64,000 nt of DNA. Source: Paeniglutamicibacter antarcticus. GTDB lineage: Bacteria; Actinomycetota; Actinomycetes; Actinomycetales; Micrococcaceae. Positions 7,155 to 18,022 of this stretch are shown one piece after another. Below the pieces are notes generated by a model. It was given only the letters and a program-made list of their open reading frames with translations. It was not told where the DNA came from and made no database searches. Position numbers and translations under genes: made by a program. The stretch is from positions 310,001 through 374,000 of the forward strand of contig NZ_CZJT01000103.1 in NCBI RefSeq assembly GCF_900010755.1. The letters run 5' to 3'. Each line of letters starts with the position of its first letter. Position 1 is the first letter of the stretch.

Positions 7155-8759
7155 TTAGGCCGCCGGTGAGGTACCAACCGTTGCGTCGGTCGACGCGCTC
7201 TGGCCGTTACGCGTGTAGTGGATGGTGACCTTGCCGCCGGCCGGGATCTCACGGATCGCGGCGGTCAACGAGGAACTGTCGGAAATCACCCGCTCACCCA
7301 CGCCGGTAATGACATCGCCAACCTTCAGCCCTGCCTTTTCACCGGCGCTGCTGGCCACAACCTCCTTGACTTCGGCGCCAACGCTGAACGACGAATTCCC
7401 GTCCTTCACATCCGCCGCCTTGGCCGCCACAGACACCCCGAGCAGCCCGTGGGTAGCCTTGCCGTTGTCGATCAGGTCCTGGGCGATCCGCTTGGCGTAG
7501 TCGATCGGGATGGCGAAGCCGACGCCGATCGAACCGCTGTCGCTCGAGTCCGAGGCGCTGGATCCCGAGGAGGCGATGGCGACGTTCACGCCGATGATGT
7601 TGCCGTTCACATCAACCAGTGCACCGCCGGAGTTGCCGTGGTTGATCGCCGCGTCCGTCTGGATCACGTTGATGAAGATGGCACCGGCCGAGGAGGTCGG
7701 GGTTTGGGTCTGCGGAGCGCCCGGGAACTGGAAGTTGAACTGGTTGTCGTCGTTCTGGTCGGTTCCCTCGCTCTGCTTCGGTGCCGCGGAGGAAGCAACG
7801 GAGATGGTGCGGTTGAGCGTGGAAACAATGCCGTCGGTGACGGTTCCACTCAGGCCCAGCGGTGCGCCAATGGCGATCGCCGTGTCCCCGACGTTCAGAT
7901 CGCTCGAATTCCCAAGCGCTGCCGGAGTCAGGCCCTGCGCGTCGATCTTGATGATCGCAAGGTCAGAGAGCGGATCCGTGCCCACCAGGGTCGCGTTGTA
8001 AACCTGCCCGTTGGAGGTCTGCACAGCAATCTTCGGGTCGGCGGTGGCACCACCGAGGGTGACCACGTGGGTGTTGGTCAGGATGTGTCCCTGCGTGTCA
8101 AGGATGATGCCGGAGCCGGAACCGGCCTGGGAACCGCCGCTGACATCGATGGTCACGACGCTGGGGCTTGCCTTGGCCGCGGCGGCCGTCACCGCGGTGA
8201 CGTTCTTCGGGTTGTTGATCACGACGCCGTTTTGCGGGGTGTTGTTTGCGCTTGAGGACGCCGATGCCGGGTTCATGATCGCGTTGGCACCCACCGCGCT
8301 ACCCGCACCGACGAGGGCTGCCGCGACCATGCCCAGGATCAGCACACCCGAGGTGAATTTCTTCGGGGCGCTGCTGCGGGCCGGGGCCACCGGAGAGGGA
8401 ACACCGAATGCCGAGGAATGTTCCGCAGGGGTCGGAGTCCCGTAGGGCGCATGTGCCGGCGGAGCCACGTGTGATCCGCCATAGGGCGATGAGCCTGCTT
8501 CCGGGGCCGGCGGGATGTTTGCCCCGGTGGCATTCGTTGGGGCGTCGGGAGCCGCTGCGTGGCTGTGACGCGGAATTGCCTGGGTCTGTTCGACTGCGCC
8601 CTCCACCTTGGAAACGGCCTCGCCGTTCTCCGGTGCGGCTGGCGGGGTCACCGGCGTTGGCTGTGCAGCCGGCGGGGTCAACGGGCGCGGAGGCAAGGCA
8701 GTGGCACCCGGTTCGTTGTTTTCCGGGGTGTTTGGCTGTTCAAACTGGTTCTCGCTCAT
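7155..8759 (-). CDS. HtrA/DegP-like membrane-anchored serine protease with PDZ domain
   Basis: 534 residues from ATG 8759, with GGAAGG upstream. A long Pro/Ala-rich cytosolic segment (about 1-120) precedes one membrane helix (VLILGMVAAALVGAGSAVGA). The extracytoplasmic trypsin-like domain shows the triad: His in LTNTHVV, Asp in DPLSDLAIIKID and Ser in HGNSGGALVDVNG. A Ser/Asp-rich linker and a C-terminal PDZ domain (VKEVVASSAGEKAGLKVGDVI) follow. Such proteases degrade damaged envelope proteins or process regulators. It is divergent from the TPM-domain gene across 275 bp, next to PspA, which fits envelope stress. Confidence 0.92.
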   Translation of the reverse strand: MSENQFEQPNTPENNEPGATALPPRPLTPPAAQPTPVTPPAAPENGEAVSKVEGAVEQTQAIPRHSHAAAPDAPTNATGANIPPAPEAGSSPYGGSHVAPPAHAPYGTPTPAEHSSAFGVPSPVAPARSSAPKKFTSGVLILGMVAAALVGAGSAVGANAIMNPASASSSANNTPQNGVVINNPKNVTAVTAAAAKASPSVVTIDVSGGSQAGSGSGIILDTQGHILTNTHVVTLGGATADPKIAVQTSNGQVYNATLVGTDPLSDLAIIKIDAQGLTPAALGNSSDLNVGDTAIAIGAPLGLSGTVTDGIVSTLNRTISVASSAAPKQSEGTDQNDDNQFNFQFPGAPQTQTPTSSAGAIFINVIQTDAAINHGNSGGALVDVNGNIIGVNVAIASSGSSASDSSDSGSIGVGFAIPIDYAKRIAQDLIDNGKATHGLLGVSVAAKAADVKDGNSSFSVGAEVKEVVASSAGEKAGLKVGDVITGVGERVISDSSSLTAAIREIPAGGKVTIHYTRNGQSASTDATVGTSPAA

Positions 8760-9034
8760 CGCTAACCTTCCAATGGCTGCTGGTGTTTGGTCTGTTCGTT
8801 CTTGGTTATAACTATGCCTGCCCCAACTGTGGCAGCTAAAAGCAACACCTGAGTAACAGCTGTGAGTCAACCATACGTCCATACCTATTTCATCAGCGCT
8901 CGGCGATTTCCGTGGACGGCGGCGCACAGCCACCATAGAATCGAAATCGTTAGCAGAAAACGGGGCATACGGTGGTTTCACTTGATGCTTTGCCAATCAA
9001 ATCTGCGCGACTCAAGCAAGGATGAAGGAAAACC

Positions 9035-11065
9035 ATGAAGCTGTTACCCCGCAGGCTGGCCCAAGCCGCCGCTGCAGGAATATTGTCCGTACTCATCTTT
9101 GCGCCCTCTGCATCCGCCACGGACCCGGTGACTATTCCGCCGGGACAGTTTGTCATCGACGAGGCAGACGTGCTTGGCAGCGACAAGGCCGAGGTCACCG
9201 ATGCCATCACGAAGCTGCGCTCGGAGACCGGCCAGAACCTGTTCGTGATCTACGTTGACACCTTCACTAACCCGACTTCTCCCGACGAGTGGGTGAGCAC
9301 CGTTGGCAAGACCAAGAACATGGGCCCGAGCGACTCGATCCTCGCCGTGGCCGTGGAATCACGTCAAGCACGATTCAAGTCAGACAACGACGGCAAAATC
9401 ACCGCTCAGGACCTCGAAATTTACAACAAGCTCATTAGCCCGAAGCTCTCGGACCAGGATTGGTCCGGCGCCGCACTCGGCGCCGTCAAGGGCATCGAAA
9501 ACGTCGCCAACGGCAAGTCAGTGACTTCCAGCGGTTCGAGCACCGGTTGGTGGGTTGTCGGCGGTGTTGCGGTTGCCGGCGGTGCCACAGCGTGGGCGCT
9601 GACCCGCCGCAAGAAGCTTGCAGGTGGAGTGCCGCAGGTTGCCGTTGGACCCGATGGCCAGCCCATCGATCCGCTGGCCTCGATGAGCATCCCGGAATTG
9701 CGCACCAAGTCCGGCGGCCTGCTCATTGCCGCCGACGACGCCATCCGCTCAAGCGAGCAGGAACTCGGATTCGCCCAGGCACAATTCGGCGACGAGGCCA
9801 TCAAGCCCTTCGCCGCCGATATTGAAGCCGCCAAGGAACACATGTCGGCGTCCTTCAAGCTGCAGCAGCAGCTCGATGACGAGATCCCGGACACCGAGGC
9901 CGAACAGCGCTCGTGGCTCGGCGAAATCATCCGCCGCTGCGAAGCAGTCAGCGAAACCCTCGAAGAGCACAGCGCTGAGTTCGCGTCCTTGCGCGAACTA
10001 GAGGAACACGCACCGGAGGCCGTGGCGACGCTCAAGGCAAGCATCGACCCGCTGCGCGCACGGCTCGGCACCGCCAAGGGCCAGCTCGAGGACCTCTCGG
10101 CACGCTATGCCGATGGCGCCCTGCACCAGATCGCCACCAACATTTCCGAGTCCACTGACCGGCTCGACTTCGCACACACCGCGGTACTGACCGCCGAAGC
10201 GAAAATCAGCGAGGCTTCGCTGGCCGAGGCAGCGGTTGCCATCAGGGCCGGCGAGGACGCAGCCCACCAGGCCACAGTGTTGCTTGATGCCATCGCCCAC
10301 ACCGATGCGGACCTCGAAAGCGCCCGCAACGACCTCGAGGCACTCGTTGCCAGCTCCGCACAGGACCTCGCCCAGGCCAGGGCGTTGCTGGGTAATGGAG
10401 CCAACCCGGAACTTGCAGGTTCGGTTGCGGCGCTCGAAGCCGCACTGTCTTCGGTCCAGGCACAGGTTGCCACCGGCCGCATTGACCCCGGTGCGCTGAT
10501 CTCCGAGGTCACCGAGGGCCGAGGCCCACTTAACGCTCAGCTGAACCAGATCCGCGACCAGCAGGAACGCGGACGACGCGCAGCAGAACAGCTCCAGGCC
10601 GCGGTTCGCACCGCCCAAATGAAGATCAAGGGCACCGACGAATTCATTCGCGCCCGCCGCGGCGGAGTCGGTGCAACCGCCCGCACGCGTTTGGCCGAGG
10701 CCCAGCGCAACCTCGATGAGGCACTGCGCGTGGCCTCCTCGGACCCGGCATCGGCCCTCGCCTATGCCGAGCAGGCTTCGTCGCTCGCCGATCAGGCGGC
10801 ACGCCAAGCCGAATCCGATGTCAACGGCTTTGGCGGGGGTGGCGGCGGCTTCGGTGGCGGCCGCGGCGGCAATAGCGGTCTTGGCGGCGCCATCCTCGGC
10901 GGCATCCTCATCGACTCGATCCTGCGTGGCGGTAGCCACGGGGGCGGCGACGGTGGCGGCGGCATCTTCGGCGGAGGCGGCTTCGGCGGCTTCGGCGGCG
11001 GGGACGGCGGCGGTTTCGGCGGAGGCGGCGGCTTCGATGGCGGAGGCGGAGGCGGCAGCTTCTAG
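9035..11065 (+). CDS. Secreted/membrane TPM-domain protein with long coiled coil and glycine-rich tail
   Basis: 676 residues from ATG 9035, with AAGGA upstream. A signal peptide (1-29) leads into a TPM domain (about 30-155; VIDEADVLGSDKAEVTDAI and NLFVIYVDTF), a fold named for thylakoid/phosphatase/membrane proteins such as the photosystem II repair protein TLP18.3. One membrane helix (about 170-190, WWVVGGVAVAGGATAWAL) is followed by RRKK. Residues 200-590 are strongly helical and predicted coiled coil. The end is almost pure Gly with Phe and Ser. The gene is 121 bp upstream of pspA on the same strand. Function unknown; a membrane-maintenance role is inferred from the domain and neighbour. 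Confidence 0.88.
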   Translation: MKLLPRRLAQAAAAGILSVLIFAPSASATDPVTIPPGQFVIDEADVLGSDKAEVTDAITKLRSETGQNLFVIYVDTFTNPTSPDEWVSTVGKTKNMGPSDSILAVAVESRQARFKSDNDGKITAQDLEIYNKLISPKLSDQDWSGAALGAVKGIENVANGKSVTSSGSSTGWWVVGGVAVAGGATAWALTRRKKLAGGVPQVAVGPDGQPIDPLASMSIPELRTKSGGLLIAADDAIRSSEQELGFAQAQFGDEAIKPFAADIEAAKEHMSASFKLQQQLDDEIPDTEAEQRSWLGEIIRRCEAVSETLEEHSAEFASLRELEEHAPEAVATLKASIDPLRARLGTAKGQLEDLSARYADGALHQIATNISESTDRLDFAHTAVLTAEAKISEASLAEAAVAIRAGEDAAHQATVLLDAIAHTDADLESARNDLEALVASSAQDLAQARALLGNGANPELAGSVAALEAALSSVQAQVATGRIDPGALISEVTEGRGPLNAQLNQIRDQQERGRRAAEQLQAAVRTAQMKIKGTDEFIRARRGGVGATARTRLAEAQRNLDEALRVASSDPASALAYAEQASSLADQAARQAESDVNGFGGGGGGFGGGRGGNSGLGGAILGGILIDSILRGGSHGGGDGGGGIFGGGGFGGFGGGDGGGFGGGGGFDGGGGGGSF

Positions 11066-11186
11066 CCCTCGCATATGGGCTGCGCAAACGGCCCCCACAG
11101 ATTGCAACACCCCCGCTCCCCTGACCATGGGGATCGGGAGCAAGACCAAGCAGCACCTCAAATAATGTCCAACGAAAGGTCTCATC

Positions 11187-11933
11187 GTGGCAAAGCAGTC
11201 TATTTTTGGTCGTATCGCGCAGTTGGCCAAGGCAAACGTCAACTCACTGCTGGATTCGGCAGAGGATCCGCAGAAAATGCTGGACCAGATGGTCCGTGAC
11301 TACACGGATAACATCGCCGAAGCAGAAACCGCGGTTGCACAGACCATCGGCAACCTCCGCATGATCGAAGAGGACTACACCGAGGACGTCAATGCGGCCG
11401 CGGACTGGGGCAACAAGGCGCTTGCAGCCTCGTCGAAGGCCGACGAATTCCGTACCGCTGGCGATTCCGCCAACGCCGACAAGTTCGACCAGCTGGCCAA
11501 GGTAGCCATCCAGCGCCAGATGCAGTCCGAGGGTGAAGCCAAGACCGCCGAGCCGACCATCGCCTCCCAGCGTGACATCGTTGAGAAGCTCAAGACCGGC
11601 CTGACCGCCATGAAGTCCAAGCGCCAGGAACTGGTCTCCAAGCGCGACGAACTGATTGCCCGCGCAAAATCCGCCCAAGCCCAGAACCAGGTTCACGAGG
11701 CCGTGAAGAGCATCGACATCATGGATCCGTCCAGTGAGGTCGGCCGCTTCGAAGAGAAGATCCGTCGCGAAGAGGCCCGCGTCCGCGGCGCCGCCGAGTT
11801 GGCTTCCTCCTCCCTCGATGCGCAGTTCAACTCGCTTGAGGACCTCGGTGAGCAGACTGAGATCGAGGCCCGCCTCGCAGCACTCAAGGGCGCCAAGGCC
11901 ACCCCGTCAATCGCACCGGGCACGGGTCTCTAA
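11187..11933 (+). CDS. pspA: PspA/IM30 (Vipp1) family membrane-stress protein
   Basis: 248 residues, almost wholly helical. It begins AKQSIFGRIAQLAKANVNSLLD, the amphipathic N-terminal helix of the family, followed by EDPQKMLDQMVRDYTDNI and long coiled coils. PspA proteins are ESCRT-III-like and polymerise on stressed inner membranes. The start is GTG at 11187 with GAAAGG eight bases upstream. It lies directly after the TPM gene and near the HtrA-like gene. No PspB, PspC, PspF or ClgR gene is present here, so regulation is unclear. Confidence 0.93.
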   Translation: MAKQSIFGRIAQLAKANVNSLLDSAEDPQKMLDQMVRDYTDNIAEAETAVAQTIGNLRMIEEDYTEDVNAAADWGNKALAASSKADEFRTAGDSANADKFDQLAKVAIQRQMQSEGEAKTAEPTIASQRDIVEKLKTGLTAMKSKRQELVSKRDELIARAKSAQAQNQVHEAVKSIDIMDPSSEVGRFEEKIRREEARVRGAAELASSSLDAQFNSLEDLGEQTEIEARLAALKGAKATPSIAPGTGL

Positions 11934-12255
11934 CCCACCCGGCGGTCTTCACCGCAGCAGTTCCTAGTAGCACTTCAGTATCTGGCAACACCTCGGAGCA
12001 TCACGGTTTTTCACCGTGGTTCCCACAATGGGTGGGCAGCCCGGATTCCAGGCCTCATCTCGAGGCCTCCCGGCTACCCGCCCATCGCCATTTCACAGGT
12101 TCCCCACCGAGCAGCATGCTCCGCAACCTTCGCAGGCTCGGCAGGCTCGGCGCTGATGCGCACTGCCCCGCACAGCTCCCCCGGCAATCATTGACGTCCC
12201 TTGGGGCACCTGGTTTTTCCACAGCCCCTGGGCAACCTCCGGGCAACATACCCTC
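11934..12255. other. Intergenic region with two hairpin elements
   Basis: No gene is supported. A small stem CACGGT/ACCGTG at about 12003-12019 could end the pspA transcript. At 12030-12085 a longer imperfect palindrome (about 13 of 16 outer positions pair) encloses a shorter one, GGCCT/AGGCC. A nine-base direct repeat GCAGGCTCG occurs twice in a row near 12135. No clear promoter for the next gene was found. Confidence 0.45.
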
Positions 12256-14148
12256 GTGTGGTCCATGATCTTGTCCATGAGCAGCGACGCAAGAATTCCT
12301 CGGCGGGCCGGCAACAGCTCCCCCACCGACCAACAACATCCCGGAGGCCACGCCTACCGGGAGGAACTGTTGAGTCAGCTCTTCGAAGCCCAGGAACGCG
12401 TCGAGACCCTCACTGCGGAACTCGCCAAGCGGTCAACCAATTCCCCCACCGCAGCATTGCTGTTGAACATGGGACTTGAGCGGTTCCTCCGCCGACTCGG
12501 CCACCACCAGCTTGTTGCAGCCTATGCGGCCCAACATTCCCTTGCCCACGAGCTGCCGGTCGAAACCCTCAATGTCCTGCGGGAGATCCTCGAACACCCT
12601 GCCGACTTCATCGCCAGTGATGTGGGCCTGCCTTCGGACCCCCGCACGGTTCCCACGGGTCGCCTGGCTCACAAAGACACAGCTGAACTCTTGCAACACA
12701 CCTGTTCGATCGATTTCTACGCGGCCCGCGACCGCCTCGAGGCAGCGCAAGTACTGCTCACCCACACCAACGCCGACGGAATTTCCATCCCCGTGAGCTA
12801 TCCACTCCTTGCGGATCACCTGCGCTCGGGCCGGTTGGATCCGCGTGAAACCATCCTTGCCACAAAGAAACTCGAGAAGCTACGCCCTGCCATCGCCCGG
12901 CAGCCAAATCCATACCGGGTGGCCACGGCCATCGAAGCGCAAATCGTCGATTCCCTGCTCACCCAGGGCCCCGGCGCCACCGGCAAACTGTTCGCTGTCT
13001 TGGGAAAGGAGCCGGAGAACAAGCCGGCACCTGCACCCAGCCCCCAGGAACTCGCCGCAAAGGTCGGGTGCCGGGTAGTGCGTCGCACGGAGCACCTCAC
13101 TCAAATCTCTATTTGCCTGCTCAACACGGATGCAGAAGTGTTCATGAGCCTTTTTGCCCAGGCCGACAATCCACGCACGTTGGCAGGGAATCGGGAGGCA
13201 ATCGCCACGGCTGCCACCGTAGGCAAGAACGACGGTGACGAAAAGGTTGACCCCGAGGCTTTCACCGCCCAACACCCCGCACCGGAGAACTGCAATTTGC
13301 CGGAGGCACCCGCCATCCCGGAATGGGCTATCGACCCCGCAACCCCGCTCGATGAACGGCCCCGGGCCAGCTGGAACGACCTCGGGCCAAGCATTGAATC
13401 CCATCGGGGGCACCCGGAACCTCAGCCGTTGTTTCCCGCTCAACAGTCATCCGAGCCAAGCTCCTCGCCACCGGCAACCTCGACAAGGAACAGCGGTCAC
13501 CTCGAACAAGGCTTCCCACACGAATCCAACGACCACTTGCCCGGATCCGATGGGCTTACCCCTGCCCGCCGCCGCCTCCAAGTCTTGCTGAACATCTTGC
13601 GCTCCGCGGGGCAGCCGGGCACCACTGGAAGCCGCGGCCTGCCCCAGCCCAGGATGATTGTCTATTGCCAGCTCACCACACTGCTGGGCTTGGCAGAAAA
13701 GGCAGGCGTCACCCAGCATGGGCTGCCAATTTCTCCCGGGGACCTCCGACGGGAGCTGTGCAATGCGGGGGTCCTCCCCATCATCTTCAACGGTGAAAGC
13801 CAGATTCTGGATGTCGGTCGAGAGCAACGTTTTGTCCCCGCATATATGCGGCAGGCAATTCTGGCCCGGGACGGTGGTTGCCTGGTACCCGGCTGCAGTG
13901 TCCCGCCCGAGCACGTGGAGATGTGCCACGTTGAAGGATTCGCCGAGGGCGGGCCCACCAGCGTCGTCAATATCGGCGCGGGTTGCACCGCACACCATCA
14001 TGCGTTCCATACCGGCGAATTCAAGCTTGTCCTGAACGAGCAGGGGCTGCCAGCGGTCATCCAACCCAGGTACATGGACCCAGAACAGCTGCCTCGCCGC
14101 AATTCATACTGGCAACAGCAACACCAGATCGACCCGACGCTTTTCTAA
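12256..14148 (+). CDS. DUF222 and HNH-endonuclease domain protein
   Basis: Up to 630 residues from GTG 12256; ATGs at 12265 and 12277 are alternative starts. The N-terminal two thirds match the DUF222 pattern common in Arthrobacter and mycobacteria (for example LRSGRLDPRETILATKKL). The C-terminal HNH domain shows LARDGGCLVPGC, then CHVEGFAEGGPTSVVNIGAGCTAHHHAFHTG in pieces, with Cys pairs for zinc and the His of the HNH finger. A Pro/Ser-rich linker sits at about 330-420. These proteins occur in many copies per genome and may be mobile or nuclease-derived; their role is unproven. Confidence 0.88.
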   Translation: MWSMILSMSSDARIPRRAGNSSPTDQQHPGGHAYREELLSQLFEAQERVETLTAELAKRSTNSPTAALLLNMGLERFLRRLGHHQLVAAYAAQHSLAHELPVETLNVLREILEHPADFIASDVGLPSDPRTVPTGRLAHKDTAELLQHTCSIDFYAARDRLEAAQVLLTHTNADGISIPVSYPLLADHLRSGRLDPRETILATKKLEKLRPAIARQPNPYRVATAIEAQIVDSLLTQGPGATGKLFAVLGKEPENKPAPAPSPQELAAKVGCRVVRRTEHLTQISICLLNTDAEVFMSLFAQADNPRTLAGNREAIATAATVGKNDGDEKVDPEAFTAQHPAPENCNLPEAPAIPEWAIDPATPLDERPRASWNDLGPSIESHRGHPEPQPLFPAQQSSEPSSSPPATSTRNSGHLEQGFPHESNDHLPGSDGLTPARRRLQVLLNILRSAGQPGTTGSRGLPQPRMIVYCQLTTLLGLAEKAGVTQHGLPISPGDLRRELCNAGVLPIIFNGESQILDVGREQRFVPAYMRQAILARDGGCLVPGCSVPPEHVEMCHVEGFAEGGPTSVVNIGAGCTAHHHAFHTGEFKLVLNEQGLPAVIQPRYMDPEQLPRRNSYWQQQHQIDPTLF

Positions 14149-14206
14149 GCGCCCAGGGGCCGGATCTCAAATCGCGACCCGAAAAGCCGCACTCCTGGAG
14201 TTAAGC

Positions 14207-14247
14207 AAAACAACCCATGATTCTGGTTCAGAATCATGGGTTGTTTT
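14207..14247 (-). terminator. Terminator of the first initiator tRNA gene
   Basis: Perfect 18-bp stem (arms 14207-14224 and 14230-14247) with loop GGTTC and A/T-rich ends, directly 3' of the tRNA on the minus strand. It could also end the HNH gene. Confidence 0.85.
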
Positions 14248-14252
14248 CTTTG

Positions 14253-14326
<74 letters not shown>

Positions 14327-14600
14327 TCGGTATGTACTAACCCTAACAGTGGATTGCCGAGACGCCTAATCGAGATGCACATTCATCAACAATCAGGGGA
14401 AATCCGCGTCGATTCAAGCCATCAGGCTTACTTTCCCGCGCATGAATCGCGATAAACCTGGTAAATTCCAGAATTTTCAATCGTGCACTGCATCACACTA
14501 TGCGGTTACTGGCAGGTCGATCACCCCAACCAAAACCAGCCCCCGGCAGGCTCCCCCAGCAGGTAAGGTCGTCCCGGAAATGTGGGTTAACGACAAAAGG
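14327..14600. other. Spacer between the two initiator tRNA genes
   Basis: Lower in GC than the surroundings. It should hold the promoter for copy 1 on the minus strand, but no convincing -35/-10 pair was identified. No gene is supported. Confidence 0.4.
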
Positions 14601-14636
14601 AACGACCCCGACCTGGCTTCCCTGGTCGGGGTCGTT
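14601..14636 (-). terminator. Terminator of the second initiator tRNA gene
   Basis: Perfect 13-bp stem AACGACCCCGACC with its complement and a ten-base loop, seven bases beyond the tRNA 3' end. Confidence 0.85.
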
Positions 14637-14642
14637 ATCTCG

Positions 14643-14716
<74 letters not shown>

Positions 14717-14801
14717 GCGATACATTAATCATCGCCGACGGGGGTGGAACTATGCAAATCCTGACGGTGTCGCGCTGCTCACACCCGGGTTTTGCCAGAG
14801 G

Positions 14802-17800
14802 CTACGGTGCCGGGGTTTCCGGAACGGGAGTCTCCGAAGCCGGGGCATTTGTGCCATCGGTCGGTGCCGGGGCAGGCGCCTCCTCAACGACAGGCTCGCC
14901 GGTCAGCTCGGTCTGAGCCTCGGTAGCGGCCTCAAGTGCCTTCTGCAGCTTAGTCTGTTCAGCACCGTACTTGGCGAAGTCGTTCTGCGCCAAGGCCGCC
15001 TGACCAGCCTTGATGGCAGCGTTCGCGTCACTCAGTGCCTGCGAGAGCTTCTGTTCGGCGGTCTGTGAGACCGGAGGCTTGCCAGCCTCGCCGCCGGTGC
15101 TACCACCTTCGCTGGTCACGGCACCCGAAGATCCCTTGAACACCTGGTCCAAAGCTTCGGACAGGGTGTCAGCGAAGCCGACGTTGTCACCGAATGCCAC
15201 CAGAACCTTGCGAAGCGTCGGGTAGGACGTCTGGCCAGAGGACTGGACATAGACCGGCTGGACGTACAGGATGCCGCCGCCAACCGGCAACGAGAGCAGG
15301 TTGCCGTTCTTGATCTGCGAAGCGCCCTGGCGCAACAGGTTCAACGTCGTGGACACCGTGGTGTTGGAGTCGAAGTTCTGCTGTGCCTGGCCCGGGCCCG
15401 GAACGCTGGTTTCCCGCGGAAGCGCCAGCAATCGGAGCTTGCCATAGCCTTCGGCCTTCTTGCCCTTCTCGCTGCCCGCATCCGCTTCTGCGGCAAGGAA
15501 GCCGAAGAGCACGTTACGCTGCTGCGCACCGGCCGCCGTCTGCGGGATGAAGGTCGAGGTCAACGAGAAGGTCTCGGTATCCTGGGTAGGCATTTTCAGC
15601 GACAGGTAGTACGGAGGCTGCTTGACGTTTGCGCTGCCCTGGGTCGGATCCGTCGGGACGGACCAGGCATCGTTTGAGTCGTAGAATCCGTCGGGATCCG
15701 TCACGTGGTAGGTGGTCAGCAATTCACGCTGGACCTTGAACAGGTCCTCCGGGTAACGCACGTGGCTCATCAATTCGCCGGACATGTCGGCCAGCGGTTT
15801 GATGTTCGCCGGGAAGACCTTCTGCCAAGCCTGCAACAGCGGCTCTTCAGGTTCCCACGCATACAGGGTGACCTTGCCGTCGTAGGCGTCAACAGTCGCC
15901 TTGACCGAGTTGCGGATGTAGTTGATCTGCCCGGTCAGCGTCGCGGCGCGGGTACCGCCAGTCAGCGAGTCGGTGACCGCCGAATCCAGCCCCTGCTGCT
16001 GCGAGTACGGGTAGTTCTTGGAGGTGGTGTAGGCATCAACGATCCACTGGACACGGCCATCGACAATCGCCGGGTAGGCGTTTGAATCGACGGTCAGGTA
16101 CGGGGCAACCTTCTGCACGCGTTCCTTGGGGTTGCGGTCGTAGAGGATCTGCGACTTTTCGTTGATCGCATCCGAGAGCAACAGGTCCGTGGAGGCAAAC
16201 TTCAACGAGTAAACAAGGCGGTTGAAGAGGTTGCCAACCGACGGGCCGCCGTCACCGGAGAAGGTGTTACGGGTGTCCTGGCTGCCGGAGCCGGAAGCCG
16301 GACGGTCAAGTTCACGCGGCGCCCAACCTTCCGGGCCGCCAACGATCGAGTAGTCCGGGGACATTTCACCGAAGTAGATCCGCGGTTCGTAGGTCTTGTC
16401 GCTACCCAACACGCCTTCGGTGGGGATGCCACTGAGCATGAAGTCGGGGCGGCCGCCGGAGGTCACGCGGTTGCCGTAGGCGGCAACCACGCCGTAACCG
16501 TGGGTGTAGGTGACGTGCTGGTTGACCCAGGAATCGGTGACGTCAACGTTGAGTTCGCGCACGGCAATCACCGTGTCTTCGGTCTTGCCGTCAAGCTTGT
16601 AACGGTCGACGTTCAACGTCGGGGCGAACTTGTAGTACGTACGGAACTGCTGCAGCTGGGCGAACGCGGAGGAAACCAGGTTCGGGTCCAGCAAGCGGAT
16701 GTTCGTGGTGGTCGCGCTATCCTTGGCCAGCGCGTCCTTCTTCGGGTTGACCTCGGCGTTGTAGGCGGTCTCTTCGACGCCTTCCAGCCCGTAGGCCTGG
16801 CGGGTCATCTCGATGTTCTTCTCGATGAACTCACGCTCAAGGGTCTTCTGCGACGGGACCACCTGGTACTGCTGCACGATGAACGGGTAGATGCCACCGG
16901 CAACAACCACTGTCACGAGCAACATTGCGGTGCCGATGACAGGCAGGCGCCAGCGCCCGATGATCGCGGTGATGATGAAGGTGATGGCCACCAGGATCGC
17001 GGCGATGGCCAGGATGGTCTTGGTCGGGATCACTGCATGCACATCGGTGTACAGGGCACCGGCCACGCGGCCGTTCTGCGAGAGCAGCGTGGAGTAGCGG
17101 TCAAGCCAGAAGTTGCCGGCCTGCAGCAGCAGGAAGGCGACGGCGAAGATTGCAATGTGAATGCGGGCGGCCTTGCCGATCACGATGCCACCGCGTTCCT
17201 CGATGCGGATGCCGCCGTAAAGGTAGTGGGTGAGCAGCCCGGCGATGCCGGCAATCAACACGACGGAAATCAGGTAACCGAGCAACAAGCCAAGGAACGG
17301 CAGCGTGAAGATGTAGAAGCCAAGGTCCAAGCCGAACTGCGGGTCGGTCTCACCGAAGGGGACCTGGTTGAAGAAGAGCAGTACTTCTTTCCACTGCGAG
17401 GTCACTGCGGTGGCGGCGAAGACGCCGATGACCACCGGAACACCAATCATCAGCAGGCGGCGCATCGGCTCCAGCTGCGACTGGTAGCGGGACATTGAAT
17501 CCTGCTGGTGCCCGTCCGGTGCATACACCGGGCGCGAGCGGTAGGCCAGGCGCATCGAAATCCAGATGGCAAAGCCCATGATCAAGAACGCCACCGCGAA
17601 GATCGCGACCTTTGAAAGGTTCTCGGTCCAGAACACGGAGCCGAAGCCCAGCTGGTTGAACCAGAGCACATCCGCATAGACGCTGGCGAAGAACACAAAG
17701 ACCGCTACCAAGACGCCGATGATGACGATCGTGGGCATCAGCGGGGATGTGCGCCGTGCGGGCTGGTGTTGCGGGTCGGGGCGTTCCTCCGGCCCCCTGG

Positions 17801-17837
17801 GGGGACCTCCGAAGGGATTGCCAGTGCCATAACTCAA
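14802..17837 (-). CDS. UPF0182 family large membrane protein
   Basis: 1011 residues from a TTG at 17837, with GAGG upstream. The N-terminal third holds about seven membrane helices (first at [20 protein letters not shown]). It is followed by a large extracytoplasmic domain with family blocks such as [32 protein letters not shown] and [12 protein letters not shown]. The last 60 residues are a Pro/Ala/Glu-rich tail. Members occur throughout actinobacteria (Rv3193c in M. tuberculosis, from memory) and have no established function. The gene lies 185 bp downstream of the PDZ-Lon protease on the same strand. Confidence 0.93.
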   Translation of the reverse strand: MSYGTGNPFGGPPRGPEERPDPQHQPARRTSPLMPTIVIIGVLVAVFVFFASVYADVLWFNQLGFGSVFWTENLSKVAIFAVAFLIMGFAIWISMRLAYRSRPVYAPDGHQQDSMSRYQSQLEPMRRLLMIGVPVVIGVFAATAVTSQWKEVLLFFNQVPFGETDPQFGLDLGFYIFTLPFLGLLLGYLISVVLIAGIAGLLTHYLYGGIRIEERGGIVIGKAARIHIAIFAVAFLLLQAGNFWLDRYSTLLSQNGRVAGALYTDVHAVIPTKTILAIAAILVAITFIITAIIGRWRLPVIGTAMLLVTVVVAGGIYPFIVQQYQVVPSQKTLEREFIEKNIEMTRQAYGLEGVEETAYNAEVNPKKDALAKDSATTTNIRLLDPNLVSSAFAQLQQFRTYYKFAPTLNVDRYKLDGKTEDTVIAVRELNVDVTDSWVNQHVTYTHGYGVVAAYGNRVTSGGRPDFMLSGIPTEGVLGSDKTYEPRIYFGEMSPDYSIVGGPEGWAPRELDRPASGSGSQDTRNTFSGDGGPSVGNLFNRLVYSLKFASTDLLLSDAINEKSQILYDRNPKERVQKVAPYLTVDSNAYPAIVDGRVQWIVDAYTTSKNYPYSQQQGLDSAVTDSLTGGTRAATLTGQINYIRNSVKATVDAYDGKVTLYAWEPEEPLLQAWQKVFPANIKPLADMSGELMSHVRYPEDLFKVQRELLTTYHVTDPDGFYDSNDAWSVPTDPTQGSANVKQPPYYLSLKMPTQDTETFSLTSTFIPQTAAGAQQRNVLFGFLAAEADAGSEKGKKAEGYGKLRLLALPRETSVPGPGQAQQNFDSNTTVSTTLNLLRQGASQIKNGNLLSLPVGGGILYVQPVYVQSSGQTSYPTLRKVLVAFGDNVGFADTLSEALDQVFKGSSGAVTSEGGSTGGEAGKPPVSQTAEQKLSQALSDANAAIKAGQAALAQNDFAKYGAEQTKLQKALEAATEAQTELTGEPVVEEAPAPAPTDGTNAPASETPVPETPAP

Positions 17838-18022
17838 TTTTTACCTCACCGATTGGTCCGATTTCGACGCACGCAAGGGCATACGCCGAATTATGACTTT
17901 GCATCCCATTCTGCCCTGCCGAGGCAGTAAGCACTCAATGGGCGCAGGCATTAACGCCCAATAGTGCACAAATTGTGATTGTTTGCGGTCAAATCTCGCC
18001 AAACTGGCTCTAGCCTGAGTGT

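Noticed and set aside
9998..11242. 414-codon minus-strand frame across the TPM gene
   Set aside because: Ala-rich shadow of the glycine-rich and coiled-coil region, with no start signal.
16500..17498. 332-codon open frame on the plus strand opposite the UPF0182 gene
   Set aside because: Gly/Asp/His-rich shadow of a high-GC gene with no domain.
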